A stretch of DNA of 38,975 nt from Clostridiaceae bacterium (GTDB taxonomy: Bacteria > Bacillota > Clostridia > DSM-8532), in NCBI GenBank assembly GCA_012719545.1, contig JAAYAD010000049.1, forward strand, positions 1 through 38,975, given 5' to 3'. The notes below the pieces were generated by a model, which worked only from the letters and a program-made list of their open reading frames with translations, made no database searches and was not told the DNA's origin. Numbering within the stretch: position 1 is the first letter of the stretch; each line of letters opens with the position of its first letter. This document shows positions 17,959-26,052 of this stretch, piece by piece. The position numbers and the translations under genes are program-made.

Positions 17959-18903
17959 ATGCTTACAGACATAATGCTGTTTCTTGAAAGGCTTCCCGGC
18001 ATATTTAAGGGTGCCGGCGAACTGGGAATTATATATGCAGTACTGGCTCTGGGAGTGTTTATATCTTTCAGGACCCTGAACACGCCTGATCTTACCGTCG
18101 ACGGAAGTTTTGTTCTGGGTACCGCTGCCAGCGCTGTTCTTGCAGCCACAGGGCACCCTTATCTCAGCCTTATTGCGGCATTTTTGATGGGAAGCATGGC
18201 AGGCTGCGTAACATCCTTGTTAAACACAAAGCTTGGAATTCAGCCTCTTCTTTCAGGAATATTGGTTATGCTCGGACTCTATTCGGTAAACTTAAGGGTA
18301 ATGGGCGGAAGACCCAATATTCCAATTTCAAGGGACAGCACCATATTCTCAATTCCATTGCTTGAACCTTTGGGAGATTATAAAGAATTGGCTTTATCGC
18401 TCATTATACTTGTCATAATTTTGGCTCTCCTTAGCCTGTTTCTCAATACCAGATTCGGATATGTGCTGAGGGCAACAGGGGATAATGAGGGCATGGTAAG
18501 GGCAGCAGGAGTCAACACCGATGTAACCAAGCTTTGCGGCCTTGCCATATCAAACGGCCTTGTTGCTCTCTCCGGAGCCATGATTGCCCAGTACCAGGGA
18601 TTTTCTGACATAGGTATGGGAACCGGTATGGTTGTAATAGGATTATCCTCGGTTATCATTGGGGAGGTAGTTTTCGGTTCAAAACCGCTAATAAGAAGGT
18701 TAACGGCTGTCGCTCTGGGCTCTGTGCTCTACCGGCTTATTATTTCCATTGCTTTTGAAATCGGAATGCCTCCCACAGACCTTAAGCTTGTTTCTGCGGT
18801 TATTGTAGCCATAGCCCTTTCGGCTTCAAAAATCGGGGGCGGTCTTGCAAAAATAAAGAAGAAATTTACAACTGGTGAGGATGGAGGTGCCTTGAATGCT
18901 TGA
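17959..18903 (+). CDS. trpY: TrpY-like ABC transporter permease
   Basis: A membrane permease of 314 residues with about nine hydrophobic segments. The block ISFRTLNTPDLTVDGSFVLG near residues 36-55 is characteristic of the permease that accompanies ABC_sub_bind proteins, and GVNTDVTKLCGLAISNG lies in the second half. A GGGGGG site lies about seven bases before the ATG. It lies 90 bases after trpX and overlaps the ATPase gene by eight bases, so the last two genes are probably translated together. Substrate is set by the binding protein and the T-box as tryptophan (inference). Confidence 0.88.
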   Translation: MLTDIMLFLERLPGIFKGAGELGIIYAVLALGVFISFRTLNTPDLTVDGSFVLGTAASAVLAATGHPYLSLIAAFLMGSMAGCVTSLLNTKLGIQPLLSGILVMLGLYSVNLRVMGGRPNIPISRDSTIFSIPLLEPLGDYKELALSLIILVIILALLSLFLNTRFGYVLRATGDNEGMVRAAGVNTDVTKLCGLAISNGLVALSGAMIAQYQGFSDIGMGTGMVVIGLSSVIIGEVVFGSKPLIRRLTAVALGSVLYRLIISIAFEIGMPPTDLKLVSAVIVAIALSASKIGGGLAKIKKKFTTGEDGGALNA

Positions 18904-19690
18904 GTTGTGCGGAGTTTCCAAGACTTTTATGAAAGGCACAGCCAATGAATTGGATGCATTAAAGGATGTAAGTTTTACTCTTTCACAAGGCGAGTTTGCC
19001 GCCATAATAGGGGGCAATGGCTCAGGAAAATCAACCCTTTTAAACTGCATATCGGGTGTTTACATACCAGATGGCGGAAGCATAAAGCTTGACGGTGAGG
19101 ATATTACTTATAAGCCTGAATATAAAAGAGCTCATGCAATAGGCAGAGTTTTTCAGGACCCGTTAAAAGGTACGGCCTTTGATATGACCATAGAGGAGAA
19201 CCTCGCCATTGCATGGTACAAGGGAAGGCCAAGAAATCTAAGATGGGGAATTACCCGCAAGGACAGAGAGCTTTTCAGGGAAAAATTATCCCGCTTTGAA
19301 CTGGGACTTGAAGACAGAATGAAGGATAAAGCAGGACTTTTATCCGGCGGGCAGAGGCAGGCACTCACTCTTCTTATGGCCATTATTGTAAGGCCAAAGC
19401 TTTTATTGCTTGACGAGCATACGGCAGCACTTGACCCGGCAACATCCAGAAAGGTTCTTGAGCTTACCAAGGTATTTGTGAAAGAAGAGGGTATTCCAAC
19501 CCTCATGGTCACCCACAACATGAAGGATGCCATTGAGATGAGTACCAGAATATTAATGATGAATAAAGGAAAATTGGTGCTCAATGTCTCTGGAGATGAC
19601 CTGAAAGGCATAACCGTTGATAAACTGGTTGATCTCTTTGAGGAAAAAAGCGGTGAGGTTCTGGATAACGACAGGATTCTTTTGGGGTAA
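18896..19690 (+). CDS. trpZ: TrpZ-like ABC transporter ATP-binding protein
   Basis: The 264-residue ATPase of the importer. Walker A is GGNGSGKST (about 37-45), the signature is LSGGQRQ, Walker B is LLLLDEHTAALDP, and the H-loop is VTHNM. The position normally filled by DEP is DEH, as in related ATPases of this group. The ATG lies inside the end of trpY (overlap ATGCTTGA). No terminator is obvious in the 66 bases before the next gene. Confidence 0.9.
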   Translation: MLELCGVSKTFMKGTANELDALKDVSFTLSQGEFAAIIGGNGSGKSTLLNCISGVYIPDGGSIKLDGEDITYKPEYKRAHAIGRVFQDPLKGTAFDMTIEENLAIAWYKGRPRNLRWGITRKDRELFREKLSRFELGLEDRMKDKAGLLSGGQRQALTLLMAIIVRPKLLLLDEHTAALDPATSRKVLELTKVFVKEEGIPTLMVTHNMKDAIEMSTRILMMNKGKLVLNVSGDDLKGITVDKLVDLFEEKSGEVLDNDRILLG

Positions 19691-19756
19691 CATTAAGATT
19701 ATCCGAATTAAACCCGAATATTAATATTGTAAATTACGGATTTGTGGGGGAAATTC

Positions 19757-20626
19757 ATGAATACCGGCAGCAAAAGAATAGCATCACTTGTTATGTTGGC
19801 TCTGGCAGCAACCTTGTGGAGCATCGGAGGGTTGCTGATTAAACTGGTAAATGCCCATCCCATGGCTATTGCAGGTATAAGATCTGCAATTTCAGGGCTT
19901 TTTGTTCTGGCATATGTAAAAAAGCCTAAATTTACATGGTCCTTTCCCCAGATTGCAGCAGCCGTGGCCTATGCCTTAACGGTTATTACCTTTGTGTCGG
20001 CCAACAAATACACCACCGCCGCCAACGCCATTTTGCTTCAGTATACGGCGCCAATATATGTGGCAATTTTCAGCGGCTGGCTCTTAAAAGAAAAACCGCT
20101 ATTGCTGGACTGGCTGGCAATTTTCGCTGTTTTTGGCGGAATGGCTTTATTTTTCATGGAGGATATTGATTCAAGAGGGCTTTTGGGAAATATTCTGGCA
20201 ATAATAAGCGGTGTGGGGTTCGGGCTTTTTCCGGTATTTATGAGAATGCAAAAGGATGGCTCGCCCATTGAATCGGTGCTGCTGGGAAACGCCCTTACGG
20301 CAGTTGTTGGTATTCCGTTTCTGTTTGTTTCTGCCCCCAAAACAGGTACTGAATGGATTTATCTTGTGGTATTAGGCGCAGTTCAGCTTGGAATTCCATA
20401 TATCCTGTACAGCAAGGCAATTAGATATGCCACAGCCATTGAGGCAAGCCTTGTAACTGTGGTGGAACCAATCCTTAATCCTGTTTGGGTACTGATATTT
20501 TTGAATGAAAAGCCGGGTATCCTTGCCATACTGGGCGGCTTAATTGTTGTGGGTGCCGTAACCATAAGGTGCGTTATTGAGCCCAACCGCCCAGCTGACA
20601 ATGCTGAAAGTCTTGAATCCTGTTAA
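19757..20626 (+). CDS. EamA/DMT-family transporter
   Basis: An integral membrane protein of about 289 residues with two EamA repeats and roughly ten membrane helices. Examples are LVMLALAATLWSIGGLLIKLV at the start and ILAILGGLIVVGAVTI at the end. The Pro/Glu block VVEPILNPVWVLIFLNEKP is the usual end of the second repeat. Most relatives export amino acids or other metabolites. ATG 19757 is chosen because GGGGG lies six bases upstream; the alternative TTG at 19742 contains that site. It follows trpZ by 66 bases with no terminator, so it may fall under the same T-box control. The substrate is unknown. Confidence 0.82.
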   Translation: MNTGSKRIASLVMLALAATLWSIGGLLIKLVNAHPMAIAGIRSAISGLFVLAYVKKPKFTWSFPQIAAAVAYALTVITFVSANKYTTAANAILLQYTAPIYVAIFSGWLLKEKPLLLDWLAIFAVFGGMALFFMEDIDSRGLLGNILAIISGVGFGLFPVFMRMQKDGSPIESVLLGNALTAVVGIPFLFVSAPKTGTEWIYLVVLGAVQLGIPYILYSKAIRYATAIEASLVTVVEPILNPVWVLIFLNEKPGILAILGGLIVVGAVTIRCVIEPNRPADNAESLESC

Positions 20627-21885
20627 GACTTGCTGAAGTTGCGGATAAAGAAGTTGTCCCTCTCCAACAGGTCTGAAACTTTCTCAAATCCAAGCTCATT
20701 TAATAAATGGATAACATGGGGATTGTCAATTGGAGTTTTAAATGTTGCACTGTCGCCATATTCCTCGACATGTTTTGTTCCTTCATCCCTGTGAATTATG
20801 GCTTTAGGGCCGCCTACGCATCCTCCTACGCATCCCATTCCTTCAATAAAGTTGGCGTTAATTTTTCCTTCGGATATCTCTTTTAAGAGCAGTTTGCATT
20901 CCTTAGCCCCATTTGCCTGTGTTGCCTTTAAGGGTATTTTTCTGTTGGGAGACAGCCTGTCAAGTGTGGTCTGTACAGCCTTGCTTACGCCTCCTGTACG
21001 GGCGTATATGCGGCCTGCAGTTGAGGAATGGTCCCTTTCATCCTCCGGCATATCGGCAGGATTGATATTTGCCAGTTTGAAAAGGTCGTCGATTTCCTGG
21101 AATGTAAGTACATAATCAACAGCATCCTTAATGTCGGGTTCCTTAGCCTCAGCTTTTTTGGCAATGCAAGGCCCTATAAATACCGTTATGGCGTCGGGCT
21201 GGAGGTGCTTTATGGATCTTCCGCAGGCAACCATGGGGGAAACAGCCGGGGGCATGTGGGGGATAAGATCATGATAAATATGTTTTATCATGGCAACCCA
21301 TATTGGACAGCAGCAGCTTGTCAGAAGGAAGTCCTTGTCATCGTGAATGGATCTGTCAAATTCCAGGGCTTCCTTAAGAGTAAGAATATCTGCAAACAAT
21401 GCCACCTCAACCATGCCGTCAAAGCCTAATTTTTTAAATGCGGAACGCAGCTTTCCCGCAGTAACGTCCAAAGTAAACTGGCCGTTGAAAGCAGGAGCAA
21501 TCATTGCATATATTGGTGCCTTTTTTAATTTAAGCTGTTCAATAACCGGCAAGACGTCCTTTCTCTCAGCAAGGGATTTACTCTTGCAGGCATCGACACA
21601 GTGCAGGCACCCTACGCAATGTTCAGTGTCAATTACAAGGTTTCCGTTTTCATCACGTTTTATGGCCGAAAAAAGACAGGATGCTTCGCATTGAGGAGTG
21701 CCTTCCTCACAGCCTCCGCATTCATCCACTTTGATTACGCAGGCTTCTTTTTCAGGATTTAAGAGACATCTTAAATGATGCTCGTTATATTCTTCATATT
21801 TTTTTATATGTTCTACTTCTTCCTGTAGCCTGTTGTTCCATGAAGCTTTAACAAGCCTCTCATACAGTTCCCTGAAAGTTTCCAA
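20623..21885 (-). CDS. [FeFe]-hydrogenase-like iron-sulfur protein with variant active-site motifs
   Basis: A cytoplasmic protein of 420 residues. Two ferredoxin-type cluster motifs come first (Cys56, 59, 66, 70 and Cys90, 93, 96, 100), followed by the hydrogenase large domain. The three H-cluster loops are recognisable but changed: L1 reads TSCCCPIW (189-196); L2 reads IGPCIAKKAEA with Gly238 where catalytic enzymes have Met; and L3 reads EGMGCVGGCVGG (348-359) with Cys352 and Cys356. All four cluster cysteine positions are present. This pattern fits the less-studied, possibly sensory or monomeric branches rather than bulk H2-evolving enzymes. The start is TTG 21885, nine bases after AAGGAG; a nearby ATG is out of frame. 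No maturation or electron-partner genes are adjacent. Confidence 0.85.
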   Translation of the reverse strand: METFRELYERLVKASWNNRLQEEVEHIKKYEEYNEHHLRCLLNPEKEACVIKVDECGGCEEGTPQCEASCLFSAIKRDENGNLVIDTEHCVGCLHCVDACKSKSLAERKDVLPVIEQLKLKKAPIYAMIAPAFNGQFTLDVTAGKLRSAFKKLGFDGMVEVALFADILTLKEALEFDRSIHDDKDFLLTSCCCPIWVAMIKHIYHDLIPHMPPAVSPMVACGRSIKHLQPDAITVFIGPCIAKKAEAKEPDIKDAVDYVLTFQEIDDLFKLANINPADMPEDERDHSSTAGRIYARTGGVSKAVQTTLDRLSPNRKIPLKATQANGAKECKLLLKEISEGKINANFIEGMGCVGGCVGGPKAIIHRDEGTKHVEEYGDSATFKTPIDNPHVIHLLNELGFEKVSDLLERDNFFIRNFSKS

Positions 21886-21918
21886 ATTCCATAACTCCTT
21901 TTTTATTTAATTTTTCTT

Positions 21919-21940
21919 AGGGTAAAGCAGAATATACCCT
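21919..21940. repeat. Inverted repeat upstream of the hydrogenase-like gene
   Basis: AGGGTA and TACCCT are separated by ten bases, 34 bases before the TTG start. The spacing would place both half-sites on one DNA face, so this could be an operator. It is short and could be chance. Confidence 0.3.
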
Positions 21941-22063
21941 ACCATTTGTGACAATAATTTATGTAGCGAAATGGATATGAAAAATACGGTGAATAATAAT
22001 TGCAGAGATTTATTTTGTTAATTATTATTTGTTAAGACAATGATAATATATTTAATTTTTTAT

Positions 22064-22092
22064 TTCAATTATATGCAGTCATGTTATATAAT
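22064..22092 (+). promoter_or_regulatory. Likely promoter of the acyl-CoA synthetase gene
   Basis: TATAAT (22087-22092) has TTCAAT (22064-22069) 17 bases upstream. The gene starts about 50 bases further on. The surrounding DNA is AT-rich, so the -35 is less certain than the -10. Confidence 0.45.
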
Positions 22093-22144
22093 TAATTAAG
22101 CTATTTTGGCAAAAAACCTTGAATTTCCAGGGAAGGTGCTGGGT

Positions 22145-23857
22145 ATGAAATATGAAAATCTTTATCCTGTAAGACCCATTAAAAATCTTAAGGATATGTT
22201 AAATTCAAGTGCTGAGATTTATAGCAGCAAAGCTGCATTTCTGTCCAAACCCAAGGGGCAGTCCGACTATGTTCCCATTAGCTATACACAGTATAAGAAA
22301 GATGTTGACGCGTTTGGTACAGCACTAATTGATTTAGGCCTTAAAGGAAGCAAAATTGCACTCATTGGAGAGAACAGGTATGAGTGGTCCATATCCTATC
22401 TGTCAATTGTAAATGGAACAGGAATTGTGGTTCCACTGGACAAGGAACTTCCTCCAAATGAGATAGAAAGCCTTATTGAGCGTTCAAAGGCTGAAGCAAT
22501 AATATATTCAGGCTCTGTGGCAGATAAGGTTAATACTCTGATGGACAAGCCAACCACAATTAAATTCTTTATTGGTATGGATGTGTCAGAGAATAATGGC
22601 AATGTGCTTTCTTTTGAAGATCTTCTAAATAAAGGCCGTGATCTGGTTCAAAAGGGTGACAGGCGCTTTATAGATGCCGAGATAGATGAGAATGCAATGA
22701 ACATGCTTCTGTTTACCTCAGGCACCACTGAAAAGGCTAAGGCGGTCATGCTTTCCCATCGCAATATTTGTGAAAATCTCATGAATATGTGTGCAATGCT
22801 TTATATTGATGATAAGGATACCTTCTTGTCAATCCTTCCCATTCATCATACATACGAATGTACCTGCGGCTTTTTGTGCCAGATTTACAGGGGAAGCACC
22901 ATTGCTTACTGTGAAGGGTTGAGGCATATTCTTAAAAACCTTAAGGAATCCAAGTGTACAATAATGCTTGGTGTTCCTCTGGTGTTTGAGTCCATGTACA
23001 GGCAGATAATGGGCCAGGCAATAAAACAGAAAGGCAAATTTGCCGTCAGATTTGCACTTGGCCTTAGCAACACCCTGCTTAAATTAGGAATTGATATCAG
23101 GAAAAAGCTCTTTAAGCAGATACATGATGCTCTTGGCGGACATATCAGGCTGTTTATAAGCGGAGCCGCCGGAATAGATCCTCAGATTGCTAAAGGATTC
23201 AGAAGCCTTGGCATAAATCTGGTACAGGGATATGGGCTTACCGAGTGCGCACCCATTGTAGCATTAAACAGGGATATATGGTACAAGGATGAAGCTGCAG
23301 GACTTCCGCTTCCAAACCTTGAAGTTAAAATCCATGATCCTGATGAAAATGGAATCGGAGAAATCATATGCAAAGGCCCCAGCGTTATGCTTGGCTATTA
23401 CGAAGACCCTGAAGCCACAGCAGAGGCGATTAAAGACGGCTGGTTCTTTACAGGTGACAGCGGCTTTATTGATAAGGATGGTTTTGTCCATATAACAGGC
23501 CGCAAAAAGAATGTAATAATAACCGGAAACGGCAAAAACGTATATCCTGAGGAAATAGAAACCCTTTTAAACAGAAGCCCGTATATTAAGGAATCTCTTG
23601 TTTACGGCAAGGGCGAATCCGACGGGGATACAATAGTATGCGCAAGAATTGTGCCTGACAGGGAAAAGATTGAAGAGGATATTAAAAACAATGCTGCACC
23701 CGGAACCACCGCCGAGGAGATAATTGGCCATGAAATTAAAAAGGTCAACCAGCAGCTTGTGACATATAAGCATATTAAGGACTTCACGTTACAGGATGAG
23801 GAATTTGCAAAAACCACCACAAGGAAAATTAAACGCTTTATTGAATTAAAAAAATAA
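22145..23857 (+). CDS. Long-chain fatty acid-CoA ligase (AMP-binding)
   Basis: A cytoplasmic acyl-CoA synthetase of about 570 residues that activates fatty acids through an acyl-AMP. The ATP-binding loop reads LLFTSGTTEKAKAVMLSH (usually TSGTTGxPKG), so the second Gly and Pro are replaced. Further motifs are YGLTECAPIVALN, then GWFFTGDSGFIDKDGFVHITGRKKN with the hinge Asp and Arg, and a late Lys-rich end (FAKTTTRKIKR) holding the expected catalytic Lys. I chose ATG 22145, where AAGGTG sits six bases upstream; the TTG at 22106 lacks a site and adds 13 residues. It is monocistronic, followed by a terminator. The exact chain length used is unknown. Confidence 0.9.
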   Translation: MKYENLYPVRPIKNLKDMLNSSAEIYSSKAAFLSKPKGQSDYVPISYTQYKKDVDAFGTALIDLGLKGSKIALIGENRYEWSISYLSIVNGTGIVVPLDKELPPNEIESLIERSKAEAIIYSGSVADKVNTLMDKPTTIKFFIGMDVSENNGNVLSFEDLLNKGRDLVQKGDRRFIDAEIDENAMNMLLFTSGTTEKAKAVMLSHRNICENLMNMCAMLYIDDKDTFLSILPIHHTYECTCGFLCQIYRGSTIAYCEGLRHILKNLKESKCTIMLGVPLVFESMYRQIMGQAIKQKGKFAVRFALGLSNTLLKLGIDIRKKLFKQIHDALGGHIRLFISGAAGIDPQIAKGFRSLGINLVQGYGLTECAPIVALNRDIWYKDEAAGLPLPNLEVKIHDPDENGIGEIICKGPSVMLGYYEDPEATAEAIKDGWFFTGDSGFIDKDGFVHITGRKKNVIITGNGKNVYPEEIETLLNRSPYIKESLVYGKGESDGDTIVCARIVPDREKIEEDIKNNAAPGTTAEEIIGHEIKKVNQQLVTYKHIKDFTLQDEEFAKTTTRKIKRFIELKK

Positions 23858-23900
23858 ATATTCAGAATATTAAATGCAAAATATAATTTCAGCTTTATTG

Positions 23901-23941
23901 AACCCCTTTGGTTAGATGCCAAAACTAACAAAAGGGGTTTT
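23901..23941 (+). terminator. Terminator after the acyl-CoA synthetase gene
   Basis: AACCCCTTT-GGTTAG pairs imperfectly with CTAAC-AAAAGGGGTT, followed by a short T run. Confidence 0.6.
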
Positions 23942-24057
23942 CCAATGTTAGGGAAAATATTGAAATAAAGAAATTGTAACGTATTGAAAGTGTATTTTGT
24001 ATTCAGGCAATAACGCGGGAAATACTTTAAAACAGTATGAGCAAGAAAGGGCTGTTT

Positions 24058-24127
24058 GTTAAATTTACGTTAATTGTCGTTAATTCATGATTTTTGTCTT
24101 TTTACGTTAATGGTACTTTGGTATAAT
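24058..24127 (+). promoter_or_regulatory. Candidate Pho-box repeats and promoter of the phosphate transporter
   Basis: The 380-base gap between the acyl-CoA synthetase and PiT genes holds the terminator above and then this region. GTTAA recurs at 24058, 24069, 24079 and 24106, the first three phased by 11 and 10 bases. Read on the other strand they are TTAAC repeats, like the TTAACA-type boxes bound by PhoP in Gram-positive bacteria. The last copy overlaps the weak -35 area of a TATAAT box (24122-24127), as expected for an activator-dependent promoter. The regulator assignment is inference. Confidence 0.45.
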
Positions 24128-24238
24128 GTTAAGGGTCTGTTAAGAAAAAATTAAAAAAATCATTCCACCACTGCTTGGGAATATTAATAAGAGACCTTAG
24201 GAATGATTGCTGGTCAAGTATATGAGGGGAGAAAACTG

Positions 24239-25234
24239 ATGGTTTCTTTATACGTTGTTTTGCTACTGGTATGCGCTTCAGTTTTTGTCAACGGGTGGAC
24301 GGATGCTCCTAATGCCATTGCAACAGTCATTTCTACACGTGTGCTGAGTGCAAAGGCTGCTATCTTCCTTGCTACAGTATTTAATCTTGCTGGTGTTTTT
24401 ATGATGGGAACAGCTGTTGCTAACACGACAGCCAATATTGTTACCATTGGCACAGGAAGAGGTGCTCTTATAACTCTGGCCGCAGCTCAGCTGTCAGTAG
24501 TTATTTGGGCATTGTCTGCATGGAGATTCGGTATTCCCACCAGTGAAAGCCATGCCCTTATTGCCGGCCTTATGGGTGCGGGAATTTCCTTCAAAGGTAT
24601 TGAGGCTTTCAACTGGGAGGAATTCAAGAAGGTTCTTATCGGGTTGGGGGTTGCAACGGTATTGGGATTTATTGCTGGCTATTTTACAACAAAGTTGATA
24701 GTCTTCATTTTCAAGAGAGCCAATCGCAGAAAATCCAATACCTTTTTTTCATGGGGCCAGGTTCTTTCGGCATCCATGATGGCTTTTAACCACGGAGCTC
24801 AGGACGGGCAAAAATTTATGGGTGTATTTGCTCTTGCACTGGTTGTTGGCGGAATACTGCCCACAAGCGAGAGTTTAATAGTTCCCGTATGGGTAAAGCT
24901 TCTGGTTTCAATATTAATGGCCGTGGGAACCTCAATTGGAGGTTACAGGATTATTAAGACCATGGGAATGGATATGGTCAAGCTTGAAAAGTATCAGGGC
25001 TTTGCTGCCGAAATCGGTGCTTCGGCCTGTATGATGGGAGCAACAATTTTGGGTATTCCCTTAAGCACAACCAATGCCAAAGGAACCGCCATTATGGGAG
25101 CCGGCGCAGCCAGAAGATTTTCGGATGTAAACTGGAATATTGTTAAGGAAATGCTCATTGCATGGGCATTAACCTTCCCGGCTTGCCTTGTTCTTGGATA
25201 TATCATGGCCAAGCTTTTCAATTTTTTATTCTAA
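24239..25234 (+). CDS. pit: PiT-family inorganic phosphate transporter
   Basis: A cation-coupled phosphate permease of about 331 residues. Both halves carry the family signature: GWTDAPNAIATVISTR near residue 19 (usual form GANDxANA) and FNHGAQDGQKFMGVFAL in the second half. PLSTTNAKGTAIMGAG lies near the end. About ten membrane segments are visible. ATG 24239 is chosen because GGGGAG precedes it at eight bases; an upstream ATG at 24203 adds 12 hydrophilic residues. It is followed after 13 bases by its usual partner, a DUF47 protein. The repeats upstream suggest phosphate control. Confidence 0.92.
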   Translation: MVSLYVVLLLVCASVFVNGWTDAPNAIATVISTRVLSAKAAIFLATVFNLAGVFMMGTAVANTTANIVTIGTGRGALITLAAAQLSVVIWALSAWRFGIPTSESHALIAGLMGAGISFKGIEAFNWEEFKKVLIGLGVATVLGFIAGYFTTKLIVFIFKRANRRKSNTFFSWGQVLSASMMAFNHGAQDGQKFMGVFALALVVGGILPTSESLIVPVWVKLLVSILMAVGTSIGGYRIIKTMGMDMVKLEKYQGFAAEIGASACMMGATILGIPLSTTNAKGTAIMGAGAARRFSDVNWNIVKEMLIAWALTFPACLVLGYIMAKLFNFLF

Positions 25235-25247
25235 GGAGGACTAAATT

Positions 25248-25874
25248 ATGGGTATTTTTTCAAACAAGGATACGGATTGGTTTGAATTGTTTGTAGAGTC
25301 CATTTCATATTCTAGCAGGGCTGCTATGGCTCTTAAGAAATCCTTTGAGGATGGCCTCATTGACTACAAGGAAATGCAGAATCTGAAGGACATTGAACAT
25401 GAAGCGGATATCCATGTTCACAAATGTCTTAAGCTGGTTGAGGAAGCATTTGTTACACCCATAGACCGCTCTGATATAGTGGAAATCATAAACGAAATAG
25501 AGAGCATTACCGACCATATCGATTCAATTGGCAATCATACCTACATGATGTGTGTAAAGCAGGTTGACGAGGCATCAAGAAACCTTATGGGACTTGTTGT
25601 TGAAGCTTGTTTAAAGCTTGAAGAATTAATGAAGAACCTCAAGAATTACAAGAAAAATTTCAAGGCCATCAACGACCTTATTATTGAGATAAATCAGATT
25701 GAAGAGCTTGGAGACAAAACCTACCTCAATGCTATGAGAACTCTCTTTGAATTTGAAAATGACGCAAAAAAGATCGTTATTTACAAGCAGCTCTATGAAA
25801 AGCTTGAGGACGCACTGGATCAGTGCGAGGATGTAGCTGACAGCGTGCAGAAAATTATTATTTCAAGAACCTGA
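25248..25874 (+). CDS. DUF47/PhoU-like Pit accessory protein
   Basis: A soluble all-helical protein of 208 residues related to PhoU. It shows the acidic helix patterns of the family, such as NEIESITDHIDSIGNH and EQLYEKLEDALDQCEDVADSVQ-like sequence near the C-terminus (residues about 80-95 and 183-202), which may bind metal clusters. Family members are nearly always encoded next to PiT permeases and probably regulate them. AAGGAGG precedes the ATG, 13 bases after the pit stop, so the two form an operon. Confidence 0.92.
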   Translation: MGIFSNKDTDWFELFVESISYSSRAAMALKKSFEDGLIDYKEMQNLKDIEHEADIHVHKCLKLVEEAFVTPIDRSDIVEIINEIESITDHIDSIGNHTYMMCVKQVDEASRNLMGLVVEACLKLEELMKNLKNYKKNFKAINDLIIEINQIEELGDKTYLNAMRTLFEFENDAKKIVIYKQLYEKLEDALDQCEDVADSVQKIIISRT

Positions 25875-25896
25875 TTTTAAATGGGAAAGTATTAAA

Positions 25897-25927
25897 AAAC
25901 GAGTCATATGGCTGACTCGTTTTTTTA
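25897..25927 (+). terminator. Terminator of the pit-DUF47 operon
   Basis: AAAACGAGTCA and TGACTCGTTTT form an 11-bp stem around a six-base loop, followed by a T run. Confidence 0.88.
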
Positions 25928-25986
25928 TTTCCCTGATTTTAATATATTATTATTTCATTAGAAAAATTAGAATTGATTTAGGTATG

Positions 25987-26016
25987 TTGAAAATCAGCTT
26001 AATATTGGAATATAAT
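25987..26016 (+). promoter_or_regulatory. Sigma-A promoter of the glycosyltransferase gene
   Basis: TTGAAA (25987-25992) and a perfect TATAAT (26011-26016) are 18 bases apart, 37 bases before the ATG. Confidence 0.7.
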
Positions 26017-26052
26017 TATCTAAAATTCGAATGCACATGGAGGGTTTAATAT

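Noticed and set aside
19153..19611. 152-residue minus-strand frame
   Set aside because: It is antisense to the trpZ ATPase, which has all ABC motifs.
24067..24111. CRISPR-like array from the GTTAA repeats
   Set aside because: Units are only 5-8 bases, spacing is about one helical turn and no spacers of proper size or cas genes exist.
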